Shown here in pieces: positions 44,141 through 56,205 of a DNA stretch of 64,000 nt (the stretch's first letter is position 1; each line of letters opens with the position of its first letter). The notes beneath the pieces are model-generated. The model saw only the letters and a list, made by a program, of their open reading frames with translations. It did no database searches and had not been told where the DNA came from. Origin of the DNA: Acanthosepion pharaonis (Eukaryota > Mollusca > Cephalopoda > Sepiida > Sepiidae); the NCBI GenBank assembly GCA_903632075.3, contig CAHIKZ030000058.1, forward strand, positions 5,048,501 to 5,112,500, written 5' to 3'. The translations under genes were made by a program, and so were the position numbers.

Positions 44141-44785
44141 AAATTCAGTATTGATATTTAAGTTCGATTTATGTTTGAAATAAAATCTCGCACAAAATGA
44201 AAAGGTAATTTATGAGTAATTACCATGGGACATTATCGTAACATTAGTACCGTTGGGTTTTCAAACACAATATTTTTTTAATCTTTTTACCCCAAGGAAG
44301 GCAATAAAGCTAATAAGACGCAAGGCTTTGCTAAGTGTTAGAGAATATGAGACAAAAAATTACTGTTAAGGCGAGAGAACAATAAAAGAACCAGAATTAA
44401 GCATACTGAAGATAATGACTGAGACTGCATTTCAATATTTGAAAATCAAATTTGACTGGGAAGCAAGAAAACCGGAAGAGAGTTCCACAAGTGGGAAGTG
44501 TAATGAAAGAATCTGTTAGCATAGAAATTACGATTACATCTAGCCATTTGAAAAGTAAAATGATGAAACCTAGCCGCCAATCTAGTACTGCGTTTAAATT
44601 CATTAAAGGTTTGATACCATAAAGGAAAGTCTATCACAACAATTACCATGAAAGTAGTTATATAAAAACTCACAAAGAAGCTACATTACGGCGATGGGAA
44701 GTGATTGAAGCTGAGATGTCAGGTCTGAACTAATAGCATTTCGTGTTTTTTTCTTTGTGTTTTATCAAGAATCTCTAAATATATA

Positions 44786-45718
44786 CAGGGGGTGGGGAAT
44801 AAATAATCGTACACCATGAATTTTTTTTTAATTATCATAATTATAACTTATGGAAAATCTTAAAATTTATACAATATTCTATACCATTGCACAATGCTAC
44901 AATATGCAAAAAAAAAAAAAGAAAAAAAAAACAATTCAAAAACTTTGTTCGAGGCAAAAAATATTGGTACAAAATATGTCTTTAATATCAAAATATCAAA
45001 ATTTATTTGCATAATTCTTTTTAAGATTTTGCTACATTCTTCCAATTATCTTATTACCGGAACTATCTAGAATATTTCCGCAATTTCATTTCTTATATAA
45101 GGTTATTTCCGTACACAAATTATACAGAATAATTATCATCATGGGGAAAGACAAGGAACTATCAAATTCACAAAAAGAATCGATCATCAAACATTGGAAA
45201 GAACGCAAAAGCTATAGAAAATAGCAGATATCCTGAATATACCATTATATATATTAGTTCCGTTATTGCTTAAGTATAAAAAGATGAAAACTATTGAGAA
45301 AAAATCGAGATCTGGTGCACGACGCAAGATTTCTCCGAGATCAGTGAGAAGAATTCAGGGCAAAATTCAAGAAAATCAAATGACAAATCGAAGAGAAATA
45401 CAGGAAGAATTAAAAGTATCAGGTTTTATGGTTACGAAGCGAACAATAAGCAATGAAATTCTGTTGCTATTGAATTGAGTAAGCGATATGCTACCAAGTA
45501 CTAAATAGGTATTATAATTGTGTACGAATACTTTTCGCCTCCAATTTTTTTTAATTTCATATAATTTCATTAATGTACATTTTTTTTTCTGATTCTTTTT
45601 GCATATTGAAGCATTATGCCATGGTATACAAATATTGTATGGATTATAAAATTCTTTTAAAACATCTGTGTTAAATAAAAAATCATGGTGTACGAATATT
45701 TCTTCCCCCTCCCTCCCA
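44786..45718 (+). mobile_element. Tc1/mariner-like transposon nested in the LINE (933 bp)
   Basis: Terminal repeats 'cagggggtggggaataaata' and (complement of the right end) 'tgggagggagggggaagaaa' both lead into 'tcgtacaccatga'. TA lies on both sides (44784-44785, 45719-45720). The undisturbed paralogue at 54400 ('ctctaaatgtatagcagg') shows the empty site. Shorter than an intact element, so internally deleted. Confidence 0.92.
45266..45478 (+). pseudogene. Tc1-like transposase N-terminal helix-turn-helix
   Basis: Reads KKSRSGARRKISPRSVRRIQ and TNRREIQEELKVSGFMVTKR, the second half of the paired-like DNA-binding domain with a GAR(R) hinge. After NEILLLLN the frame stops, and a few bases further the C-terminal YATKY-stop appears in another frame. 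The whole DDE domain is deleted. Confidence 0.8.
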
Positions 45719-46290
45719 TAGCAGTAGTACCAGACCAGATGTAGTAGCAATATTCAAAGCAAGGACGAATGGTAGACTTATGAATATATAAGATAGATTT
45801 CGGCGAGAAAAATGTCTAGCACAAGACAGGGCTACAGCTTTCCTTGCGGCAAAACTAGAAATTGATTCAATATAATCTTTCCACTTCATGTAAGCGGAAA
45901 ACGTTAGTCTGAGATGGCGCAACGAGTCACTCTTCTGGGGGTTAGCACCCACCTTTCTGATTGAACGTAAAAAGAGTTCTTTGAGACGATTAAAAGCGAG
46001 CAGTTTCGTTTTGGAGGCGTTAAAATCAGCAAGTCATTCCTTGCCCCAGTTAACAACAGAATTTAGATTTTTTTTTTTTTAGATCAGCTGCCTATTTGTC
46101 TTTACCGAAACCGTTAGATTTACTATTAAGACAGGGATAAATAGTTGTGTCATCAGTAAAGATACTGAGTTGAGAATTGATGCTATCAGGAAGATTATTG
46201 ATGAAAATCATAGACAACGAAAGAATGAAAAGGTGAAAACACATTCCCTACACTTCCGCGTTTAATACTATCATAAGCATGCATGAGTTC

Positions 46291-47294
46291 ATGCCTTTAC
46301 TGTAGTAGTGTATTAATATGTTGTTGAAATTTGACTAATGCATGGAATAATAATGCAACACAAAAAGTACTTAGAACAAAATGTATTGAAACAAGAAAGT
46401 GTACACAACATTTACATATAGTCTTTTGTATATTCCTGGTAAGACCGTTCATGGAGAATGTGTTGACTGAGTCGCACTCGGGCAGAGTCTCGGGTTGAAT
46501 CTCTTGATTCCCCACTCTTTTCCCGGTACCAACCATATTCATATGGTCGGTACTCCACTATGCAAATTAGGTGGATCCTACCACAACATATGTGATATGA
46601 GTATTGTTGCCACAACACTTATTTTGGGTTTATACACTTAATGGCTGACTATTCATTTCCCAGTATGCAGTCTGACGAAATAGGGGTTAGCTAATCCCTG
46701 TTGCAGGTGCCTGCTCAAACACATTTCTAACACTCACAGAGACAGTCTGTAATGTATGCTGCAAGTATACTGAGAAGAATTTAGTTAGAATTTCTGAGAG
46801 AGGGCGCATAAATTGGCGTAATTAACAGTTGAACAAGGTCAGTACGATCAAACCCTCGGTCACGATGACTTGTGATTTAGTACCAGCACAACTATTGATT
46901 TGTTGTTTAAGGAAGTCGCACTAGGTATAGCCCGAAGTTTTCTGCGCGAAATCGATACCTGACGAAAGAGAAAAAAAAATTGTATAAAAGGGAATTTTAT
47001 TATCGATGTCTTCATGCTATTTTTAAGAAGAAAGAATGGAGTACATTACGACATGAAACTAATTGTACACTTTCATTACAAAAGGTGTTATGGATCCAAA
47101 ACCGCTACAAAAGACGGTCAATGTTCTACTCCTGTTTTCGAGCGGGTGCGATAGTAGAGTTTTTGAAAATATGCAAATTGAGAAATAAACAGTAGGCTCA
47201 TCTTCACGTCAATCCAGACTTGCGTCTTGCACTGTCAAAGCAAGTGATTTGACTTACAGGTACTTCCCAACGGCGTCACACGCTTAGATCGGAA

Positions 47295-47298
<4 letters not shown>
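46291..47298. other. mostly unassigned sequence
   Basis: Only the dispersed repeat at 46640-46745 (reverse copy of 22790-22890) is recognised. Confidence 0.45.
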
Positions 47299-47331
<33 letters not shown>

Positions 47332-47380
47332 TAGATAGATAGATAGATAGATATATTTATAGTAGATAGATATATATATA
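47299..47380. repeat. (TA)n, GATA, (TA)n
   Basis: TA run, GATA units at about 47329-47352, then short TA again. Confidence 0.93.
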
Positions 47381-47390
47381 TATAAAGTGA

Positions 47391-47670
47391 GTGTCCACAA
47401 CGTCTTTAGGCAATTTCAAAAAGTCATTACTAAAAACTTCGAAGAGTTGGAAACTGAATTTGTGCTGCTAATTAATATATAATTATAATATTCTTTTCGA
47501 TGTTCTTCACTTAGATGTCCTTCGTGCAACGAATGGGGCCCATATAGAAATATTTTATATAAATTTCCCTATTTACTTCATATCATGTAAACATTTCAAC
47601 AGTATCCAGTTTTCCGTTGTAATTTTAATAATTTTTTTCTATTTGTCTAATAACTTTGTGGACAACCTGT
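47391..47670 (-). mobile_element. mariner-like MITE M2, copy A
   Basis: The right end 'aactttgtggacaacctgt' and degenerate left end 'gtgtccacaacgtcttta' form terminal repeats. The whole 280 bp is an inverted copy of 48658-48928 ('ggggcccatatagaaatatt' shared). TA-rich flanks. Confidence 0.8.
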
Positions 47671-47699
47671 ATACATGTAAGAGATGTGCACGATATTTA

Positions 47700-47705
<6 letters not shown>

Positions 47706-47758
<53 letters not shown>
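47706..47758. repeat. (TA)n microsatellite
   Basis: Directly followed by the Tc1-like terminal repeat at 47760. Confidence 0.97.
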
Positions 47759-47759
<1 letters not shown>

Positions 47760-47761
<2 letters not shown>

Positions 47762-48085
47762 GTGTAACAGCAAAATTGTCCGAATCGTGTAGCAGCATAA
47801 TTGTCCATCCTATTTCTTTTTTCCAAGTTTTTAGATTAGACTTTTAACCATCTTGACACCATTTGTCGCAAGAATCACAGAAAAAACTCTTGAGTTATTC
47901 ATCTAGAAAGAGAACAGGTTAAATCGTTATGTGTCAGCTGCACTGTCTTCCTAAATGAGCAATGGTGAGAGGGAAAAGATCATTGCGGATTTCAGTAATG
48001 GTACCAACATTCATACCGTGGCTTCCATCTTCAAAATCCATTTAAGGACCATCAATGCTTCGTTGAATATGACAGACAAGGAAAA
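47760..48085 (+). mobile_element. Tc1-like transposon, family T1, copy 3 (truncated)
   Basis: Starts 'caggtgtaacagcaaaattg' and has the internal 'gtgtagcagcataattgtcc'. It includes the transposase start (MSNGERE-like, then FSNGTNIHTVASIFKIH) and breaks off near 48085. The right half is absent. Confidence 0.8.
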
Positions 48086-48260
48086 TTTGATTATTCTTAT
48101 TGACTTTTTCTAGCATTCTTAAATTTTTCAGTTTCGTTGGGGGTAGGGGAATGCAAACATTTTCCATAATATCTATTGCTTGAAGCGCTTTCGACCACTT
48201 CTTTAGCCATTTTCATTTTAGATCTGTTGTTAATTGTTGTTCATTTTTGTTGCTTTTTAA
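48086..48260 (-). mobile_element. PLE-type fragment with degenerate hammerhead-like motif
   Basis: Minus strand near 48176-48220 has AAAATGGCTAAAGAAGTGGT and CGAAAGCGCTTCAAGC, the same decayed pattern as 24145-24186. It starts exactly where Tc1 copy 3 breaks off. Confidence 0.45.
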
Positions 48261-48657
48261 GATATCAGTGTATGACGTATATTGCATGATAGTAACGTTT
48301 ATTCTGGGACCCGCGAAAGGAACGTGGCTGGTATTCAAGCTTGTGTAGTTCTTTTCTTTTTTTTTTTTTAAAAAAAAAGACCTTTAGACCACGTGTTTTA
48401 TATAGCGTGCTTCTCTCACAGCGAGATGTTTTCGTTTACGGTATTTCGTAAGGAAACTATATATAAAGCAAACAAGTCCTAAAGGATTATATTGCAACAA
48501 TGCTCTCAGTAATATTTTTTCTTTTTCTTTAAAAGCTATAATTCAATTTTTATTTTCTATTGCGTGTGCACAAGTTCCCAAGAAAAACGATTTTCAACTG
48601 AACGTTATATTTGTGTCTCTAATTTTCAAATCATCGCGCATATCTCTGACATATATA

Positions 48658-48928
48658 CAGGTTGTCCACAAAGTCATTAGACAAATTTATTAAAATTAAA
48701 AGGGAAGACTGAATACTGTTGAAATGTTTACATTATATGAAGAAAATAGGGAAATTTATATAAAATATTTCTATATGGGCCCCATTCGTTGCACGAAGGA
48801 CATCTAAGTGAAGAACATCGAAAAGAATATAATAATATATTAATTAGCAGCAAAAATTCAGTTTCTAACTCTTCGAAGATTTTAGTAATGACTTTTTGAA
48901 ATTGTCTAAAGACTTTGTGGAAACCCTG
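48658..48928 (+). mobile_element. mariner-like MITE M2, copy B
   Basis: 271 bp with ends 'caggttgtccacaaagtcat' and 'gactttgtggaaaccctg', TA flanked. No ORF. Inverted relative to copy A. Confidence 0.85.

Positions 48929-48932
<4 letters not shown>

Positions 48933-49001
<69 letters not shown>
48933..49001. repeat. (TA)n microsatellite
   Basis: Left border of the fragment carrying the hammerhead-like motif at 49181. Confidence 0.97.
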
Positions 49002-49005
<4 letters not shown>

Positions 49006-49180
49006 ATATTTTCACTCTCGCATGGTCTTGTGTGATGTCATGAGCAGCGTTGCGATTTTCGCTTCAAGCGTCTCGTATGCGCGAGTCTGTCGTTGCTTGG
49101 AAATCTTCCATGCAAACAAAAACAGACTAACATTATTGTTATGTCTGTGTATTGTTTAATATATTGTAATGTAATTGACA

Positions 49181-49221
49181 TCTTTGATGACGGCTTATGT
49201 AAGCCGAAAGCTTAGATAGGA
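49181..49221 (+). ncRNA. hammerhead-like motif between (TA)n tracts
   Basis: TTTGATGA, a clean stem II CGGCTT-ATGT-AAGCCG, then GAAAG. Core C3 is replaced by T. The surrounding 49002-49388 segment is bracketed by TA tracts. Confidence 0.4.
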
Positions 49222-49384
49222 TTAAAAAATATGTGTCAATATGGTGATTTTCTTTAGTCTTTCAATGATAATGTTATTAAGCTTCAGACGATATGAAAGG
49301 AATTTACATAAAATAAATAGACAAAACTTGTTTATATTACTTAATGAAACATGCATCAATGAAAAAAAAATGTTGCCTAAATAC

Positions 49385-49515
<131 letters not shown>

Positions 49516-49579
49516 TATTTAATATTCTAAAATAAATAATAATATTTTGCTATACTCTGTATTGAGACCTATTTTAAAT

Positions 49580-49662
49580 TAAATGTTACGATGGTTGGAA
49601 TTGTACTCTGTTCATTCTCATTTAACCTGTATACACATACATATATATATATATATATTGTT
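49580..49662 (+). mobile_element. 3' end of P1 PLE-type repeat running into a microsatellite
   Basis: 'ggttggaattgtactctgtt' and 'cattctcatttaacctg', then CA/TA repeats; matches the ends at 4600-4680 and 56856-56910. Confidence 0.55.
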
Positions 49663-49839
49663 TCAAATTATCAATTTTTTTAATATTTATTATTGTTTAA
49701 AATTTGCTATATTTATGGGTGAAAAGTTTTCAGTGTTGAAGAGAGAGTGTTTAGAGATGTAAAGTGTGCGTGTTAGTAGATTACAAAATCCGAAAAAGAA
49801 ATCGGGGAAGGAGACAAAATGGAAAAGCTTTTTATTGAA

Positions 49840-50183
49840 AAGACGTTTCGCCATTTTTTGATAGTTAAGTAGACGTCTTCAGGTCATAATAAAAAAAACA
49901 TATCTCTGCGTGTGTGTGTTTATATTAAAACCGTTAGTGTCGGCTAGGTTAACGCCTTCGACTTGGAATGAAAGAACATTAACGGATTTAATGAACATTA
50001 ACGGCTTTAATGAAAAAATAAACTAAACAAAAACAGTTCTTTCCTTTCATTCCAACCGGAAGATGTGAACCAAGTAAACAGACATTAACAGTTTTGATAT
50101 TAAAATACACACACACACACACATACATACATACATACATACATACATGTTTTCATTCTGACCTGGAGACGTCTACCTAACTA
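49840..50183. mobile_element. fold-back PLE-type fragment with hammerhead-like motif
   Basis: The left arm (minus) has ACCTGAAGACGTCTACTTAA..GGCGAAACGTC at 49842-49885. The right arm (plus) begins 'gacctggagacgtctaccta' at 50159 and is cut by the pogo element. The centre is itself an inverted repeat ('gaatgaaagaac' / 'gttctttcctttcattc', 'aaaccgttagtgtc' / 'gacattaacagttt'). Confidence 0.6.
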
Positions 50184-50970
50184 CAGTAGAAGTCCTCATA
50201 TCCGAACTACTCATGAAGTTCGGATATAATGTGGTATGTGTAATATATGAAAAATTAAGTTTCTCACGAAGGTAAATATTAATTGGCAATGTTTAATGTT
50301 CAATAATTCTTTCTTATTTCTTTTCTCATTTTGGTTACTTTTCGCTGTTCTAGATTATTTTTTAAAACCATTTCTGCAATTACGTGCACTTGTACATTCT
50401 GTACGACTGAACTTTTTTTTTCTTCGGGAATATGATGACCTCATCAATAACTTTCCCTACTGAGTCCCAGACTTCATCATCATCCTTCATATTTTCACCA
50501 TTATCGGAAGAATTTGATTCTTCCTCTATTTCTTAACAATGGAAATCATTTTGAAGCGATTCTACCGTTGAATTCATTTAGAATTCATTAGTGTCTTTAT
50601 TTATCCAGTCTTTTAAGTCATCCAAAGTGAGAGTTTTCAGTTCATCTTCTTCAAGCGCAAGTTTCAATGTTTCGTTCAGATTCTGCAATCCTTGTTTGTT
50701 AATCAGCAAATTCGACGAATTAGGGGCTTCGTCCAGTTTTTCCATAATCTCTAATTTCTGACATAATGTAAAAGATTTTTTTTTTCCTTTTTCCTCCAGC
50801 TGAAGTTTCGTCTGTGCAAGACATTACGGGTTGAGAAATTTCAAGTTATTAACAATTATCTGCAAAGAAAAGAAAAATATTAGAATGTAGCATATTCTTA
50901 CAACATCTAAATGCCAACACTGAGAAGTTCGCATATGAGGAACATTCGGATATGAGGACTTCTACTCTAC

Positions 50971-50974
<4 letters not shown>
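50184..50974 (-). mobile_element. pogo/Tigger-like transposon, truncated
   Basis: Ends 'cagtagaagtcctcatatcc' and, complemented, 'tagaagtcctcatatccgaa' (after a 7-base expansion), with TA at both sides. On the minus strand 50500-50760 reads KLDEAPNSSNLLINKQGLQN and ALEEDELKTLTLDDLKDWI, the C-terminal region of a pogo transposase. The DDE core is missing. Confidence 0.8.

Positions 50975-51024
<50 letters not shown>
50975..51024. repeat. (TA)n microsatellite
   Basis: Directly abuts the right end of the pogo-like element. Confidence 0.97.
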
Positions 51025-51026
<2 letters not shown>

Positions 51027-51373
51027 GTACATAGTAATCAACATTGCGCGGCAACTGCTGTTTCTGCGATATTCACTGTCATTGAGAGGACTGATACTAC
51101 ATAACAATTCAGCACTATTCTTTGTTTCTAACGATATTTTTCTCTTTCTTAATACGCTGCTTAGCTTTTGGAATACTTCTTTCTTTATCCCAATACACCA
51201 TCGGATATCCGTGTTGCATCTGCCGTGTTCTGTAATACCTGCTTGATGTCGGTAACTCCAAATTGTAATTTGCATTTTGGGCTGTTCCTTTTGCTAACAA
51301 CTATTTTAGTTTTCTTGCTACTGAATTAATCAAAAAAATTACCGAAACGTTTATTGATTGTGCCATTGCACAT

Positions 51374-51375
<2 letters not shown>

Positions 51376-51457
<82 letters not shown>
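51376..51457. repeat. (CA)n(TA)n microsatellite
   Basis: CA run to about 51409, then TA. Confidence 0.97.
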
Positions 51458-51460
<3 letters not shown>

Positions 51461-51564
51461 GAAGGGTTATAGTTGTTCCAACGAGAGAAAAGCGTATATT
51501 TTAAAGAAAAGAGAAGAACCGGAAATTTTGGGTTTTTCATGTGGAATTTTAAATATATATTATA

Positions 51565-51568
<4 letters not shown>

Positions 51569-51625
<57 letters not shown>
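51569..51625. repeat. (TA)n microsatellite
   Basis: Left border of the fold-back fragment 51626-52190. Confidence 0.97.
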
Positions 51626-51629
<4 letters not shown>

Positions 51630-52189
51630 TATGTGGTGCAGTTTAATCTATATTACAATGAATCATTCATACAAAAGCAAATTAGTAAAGTTAATCATAT
51701 AAAATGCCGAAATACCTTTTTTATATCATTAACTTTAATAATTTATTTCTGTATGAATGATTCCTTGTAATATAAATTAAACTGCTCCATATATTTGATT
51801 TAAAAGAACTGATCAAACGTGCAAATTTTCGGGATAACAACTGAGACATTATTCTACTTAATGGACTATTTTGACTGACAAACTTCTACAAGAAAAATTC
51901 TTAAATTGCCATATTAGTAAAAAAAACTCCCACACTTAAATTTTCAAAAATTCAACCATATTGTTGCGACTGCACTCTTCACAAGTTTATATCTGTTATC
52001 AGTAATACATTTCTAACAAACATATTTCGATTTGCATTATATTTTTTCGTCTTGGATGCTACTGGAATTTTACCAAAAACAAAATAGTTTTCATGTCTGA
52101 GGATGACCAGAGGAACCGTCGAAAGTACCTGCATATTCAAGGAAGACCTAATACAGTTTATAATTTTAAAAACAATGAATGATTCATTG

Positions 52190-52190
<1 letters not shown>
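51626..52190 (+). mobile_element. fold-back fragment with hammerhead-like motif between (TA)n tracts
   Basis: A 170-bp imperfect hairpin (51626-51800: 'gcagtttaatctatattaca' pairs with 'aatataaattaaactgc' region) starts the fragment. The block 'aatgaatgattcattgtaat' at 52174-52193 echoes it at the other end. A hammerhead-like motif lies at 52093-52135. TA tracts sit on both sides. Confidence 0.6.
52093..52135 (+). ncRNA. hammerhead-like motif
   Basis: The core CTGAGGA fits CUGANGA exactly. Stem II GAC/GTC follows after one extra base, then GAAA. ATGT before the core can pair with GCAT after it (G-U allowed). The predicted cleavage dinucleotide is CT instead of UH with U, so it is not a clean ribozyme. 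Confidence 0.4.

Positions 52191-52191
<1 letters not shown>

Positions 52192-52233
<42 letters not shown>
52192..52233. repeat. (TA)n microsatellite
   Basis: Sits between the fold-back fragment and the long hairpin at 52240-52365. Confidence 0.97.
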
Positions 52234-52239
<6 letters not shown>

Positions 52240-52242
<3 letters not shown>

Positions 52243-52365
52243 AACTTAGAGGCTAGACAACCTACCACGGTTTCACCTTAGCGAATCCAGGGAAGGCTCC
52301 CCTGACGTTTCGCTAAGGTGAAACCGTGGTAGGTTGTCTGGTTCTCTAGGTTTAACTAGGTCTGC
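52240..52365. repeat. long perfect hairpin
   Basis: 'agacaacctaccacggtttc' with the following 'accttagcga' pairs perfectly (30 bp) with 'tcgctaaggt' plus 'gaaaccgtggtaggttgtct'. Outer parts 'gttaaacttagag' / 'ctctaggtttaac' extend it. The loop is about 22 bases. Confidence 0.85.
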
Positions 52366-52568
52366 TCTACTTAGTTATTTTGCGTACTCGTATCGGTTTT
52401 TTTTTTTTTGGGGGGGGAGGCTTTGGACTTGCATGCTAGACGATTATTTTCGGCTGACGTACATGTTCTTGGTTCTTTCTTTTTTTTATACCTTTTTTTC
52501 CCTTTGGTATTGCAAATCAAGGCACCGAAGGTTTTCCGAACGAGTATAGTTTCGTATACTTATAAGAT

Positions 52569-53258
<690 letters not shown>

Positions 53259-53259
53259 T

Positions 53260-54055
53260 GTAGAAGTGTATCTACATGCCACTCAGATTAATCTCGATCT
53301 GTTTAAGAAATATTTAGATTTAATGTCATATAGAAGCAAGTAATGGAAGTCGAACTTACAGTCCATAGCCACTGAGAATAATAAGTCAACCCCTGTACAA
53401 CAATTTGTACACGGCAACAGAAACTTACGGGTGGATGTCTCTGAGATATTTGGAATGTATCAAGGCGTCCATAGCCCTGACCCCGCACGATCAACTTCGC
53501 CATTGACACGAGTGTTCATTTCCCGCAGTCAAATACAATTTGTCATTTGAAGCACTGTTCTCTGAAGGCGAAACTGACACTCGGCTTTCTGATCGAAACA
53601 ATAAGCAAACGCCACGTCAATTCGTTACGCCTCAGTTTGCGAAACTTTGCCAACAAATTACGTATTTTCTTCCCCCTTTTTTCTCCTCTTGTCTTTTCTT
53701 TAAAATCTGTCTCTACTCCTTCTTCTCAACCGACTTTCTGTTGACTAAGCTAATGTTAGAACGGCACAAGGCCAGATTTCGGTGTAGGAAAACTGCCATG
53801 AATCCGTCCTCTTGTGCTCAAAGGATAGAGAATCTGCTTGCCAAAATTGTCAACATTCGGAATCCTGCATTTTTTTTTTAGGTTCGAACTAGAATTTTTC
53901 TCACATACAATAGATACCACAATATACATATTTGTTTTTAATCATTTCACCCCATCCAAGGCAATAAAGCCACGAAGGCTAAAAAGTTGTTAGAGGGTAT
54001 GTGAAAATACCATTAATTAGAGAGAATAGTAAAAGAATAAGAATTAAGAAGACGG
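53260..54055. other. unassigned sequence
   Basis: A block near 53270 resembles the palindromic island at 52690 in reverse ('ctcagattaatctcgatct'). Otherwise unassigned; overlapping ORFs at 53540-53881 have no recognised relatives. Confidence 0.45.
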
Positions 54056-54059
54056 AAGA

Positions 54060-54650
54060 TTACATTTAAATTTTTGAAGATCTAAGTTAAATGGAAAGCT
54101 AGAAGCAAGAAGTGAGTTATACAAGCGATTTGAGCAGATAAGCTGTTAGCATAGAACCTGCAGTTGCATCATCTTGCCATTTCAACTGTAAAATGATGAG
54201 ACATTTCCGCCAATCTAGTACTGCTCTTAAGTTCATAAACCACGGTGGAAAGTTCATCAGAACAATTACCATGAAACTATTGATAGAAAAGGCATAGATA
54301 AGATACACTACGGCTGTGGGGAAGTAACTGAAGCTAAGATGCCAGGTCAGGACCAATGTCATTTCAGATTCTTCTTTGAATTTTATCAAGAATCTCTAAA
54401 TGTATAGCAGGAGCATCAGACCAGATGTGACTGCAGTATTCACTGCATGGACGGATTATAGACTTATAAATTTGTAAGATAGACTCTGAAGAGTAAATAA
54501 AAGTGTCTAGTACAGCACGGGGAATCAACCTACCTAGCAGCAAACCTAGCAATTGATTCTATATAATCTTTCCACTTCACGTTGGCGGGAAAGAAGGCGC
54601 AACGAGTCACTCTTTTGGACGTTAGAATCAATCATGGTGATGAAAGGCAG
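54060..54650 (-). pseudogene. jockey/CR1-like LINE ORF2 C-terminal part
   Basis: Minus strand: SSESILQIYKSIIRPCSEYC and SHIWSDAPAIHLEILDKIQR (54364-54552), then LRAVLDWRKCLIILQLKW. It contains the target sequence ('ctctaaatgtatagcagg') that the Tc1-like element hit in the copy at 44.3-46.3 kb. 5' truncated. Confidence 0.8.
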
Positions 54651-54681
54651 AATGGGGTCTCGCAGAAGATTCGTAGAGGAC

Positions 54682-54704
54682 ATTATATATATATATATAT
54701 ATAT
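54682..54704. repeat. short (TA)n tract
   Basis: Borders the repeat that starts 'ctagcagcatggtccggcgt'. Confidence 0.9.
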
Positions 54705-55200
54705 ACTAGCAGCATGGTCCGGCGTTGCCCGTGCTACATGCCTTACTTCTTGCCTATCTCACACTGCGAATTTTTTCTAAGCTCTATACTAAACATTAAA
54801 TCTGTTACGAAAAAAGAACTAAACAAAATGAACACAAAACAATCAGCTTTAAAAAAGGACTCGTAACTGGAAAAACTGAATGAAAAAAAGAATGTTAACA
54901 ACAAATACTTTTTCACACCCAAGCCAGTTCTGCGGAATCAGAATCAACGTTGAGTTTAAGCAAGCGAATGAGCCAATTGGAGTAAAGTGCCATGCAGATT
55001 TAAATTTTTCCCACTTGTGACGAATGCAGCTATCGATTTTTTTTGCATGCTAGCATTCGTGTCAGTCAGCTGTTGGCTCTCACGCTGGCCGATAGAATCT
55101 TCCTGCCTATTCGTGGCAGCCAGCTATAGGCTTTCACTCTGGCCAGTAGGCCAGTAGAAAATGGCCGCAAACTACAGGAAAACTGCCGTAGAAGCATGAA
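54705..55200. repeat. unidentified repeat beginning at a (TA)n tract
   Basis: Starts 'ctagcagcatggtccggcgt' followed by 'tgcccgtgctac', a phrase I recall as widespread in mollusc repeats. Inside, 'cagctgttggctctcacgct' and 'cagctataggctttcactct' form a local direct repeat (about 55068 and 55121). No gene. Confidence 0.4.
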
Positions 55201-55353
55201 ATAATCGATTATTTGCACTATCGATGGGAGTTGGGAAATGCAAAGTCGGTCTTGGCCTTCCCGCTATGTTGGGGCATGTGCATGTAAATTTTGGTGCAAA
55301 TCCGTCAAAAATTGCGGCCGTGCATTCGTTACACACACACACATCCTGCCTTT

Positions 55354-55357
<4 letters not shown>

Positions 55358-55407
<50 letters not shown>
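55358..55407. repeat. (TA)n microsatellite
   Basis: Preceded by a short CA run. Confidence 0.97.
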
Positions 55408-55413
<6 letters not shown>

Positions 55414-55609
55414 GACGTATGAGGGTCAAGCAGCTCAGATCTTAAAACCAGTAGCCAGACATCCTCCACATATCTTGAATCAGTTGTAAAGGTTTGTGCA
55501 GAACCAATCACAGTTTGGAAGTGCCAAATAGAGAGAACTGGTGTACAGTATGCCACAAGTTTCCCAAACAACCCTCTGCAGGTTTTGAAATTAAGCGATC
55601 CTTCTCCTA

Positions 55610-55795
55610 GATTGTTCACCACCCAAGGCTGAAGGACCCATTCTGTAAGAGGATAAGATATGTATTCATACTTTTCCCAAGGGTATTAGCACGTAAGCCA
55701 TTGTTATGTCCTCGACTGTAATTCGAACTCGCCTTTCCGAGCCGCTATCCATAACTAGACCGTGCTTCTATTGCGCCACCGTTACATATATATAT
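55610..55795 (-). mobile_element. tRNA-headed SINE, family S1
   Basis: Minus strand: GGTGGCGCAATAGAAGC, GATAGCGGCTCGG (A box), GAGTTCGAATTAC (B box), then GGGAAAAGTATGAATACAT. A TA/TG tract lies just 5' of the head. Confidence 0.75.
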
Positions 55796-56109
55796 GTATA
55801 TATATGTGTGTGTTTATGTGTGCGTAATGTGTATGTGTAAGTGTGTGTGCGTTCACGTTATACAACGTCCAAGAATAACTTAATTCTGCCCTTCAAAAGT
55901 GTAAATTTTAAATTCATTTTTTTCAACTTTGAAAGTGAAGTCTGAAGATCCAGAGAAAAATAAAAACTCTGGTAAAATAAATTATAACTAATGGAACCTT
56001 AAAGTGTTTCTGTTTTTCCTTTAAATTAAATTATTGGCTCTGACTTAACATTTAGCTCTCCGGATTTCATCCTCCTTGAGATTTATCCATACGGATTACC
56101 AAGATTTTC

Positions 56110-56129
56110 GTTACTTATGTATGTATGTA

Positions 56130-56202
<73 letters not shown>
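56110..56202. repeat. (TATG)n(GT)n microsatellite
   Basis: TATG units then about 32 GT units to 56200. Confidence 0.97.

Positions 56203-56205
<3 letters not shown>

Larger units (their letters stand above)
44290..46290 (-). pseudogene. jockey/CR1-like LINE ORF2 fragment, interrupted by a Tc1-like element
   Basis: On the minus strand, from 46230 down: a motif C-like FTDDTTIYPCLNSKS, WGKEWLADFNASKTKLLAFN, then RLTFSAYMKWKDYIESISS and AARKAVALSCARHF (45683-45952). After the Tc1 insertion, EFKRSTRLAARFHHFTFQMA and TSHLWNSLPVF (44446-44673) follow. The RT palm motif keeps DD. Several frameshifts. Confidence 0.8.
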
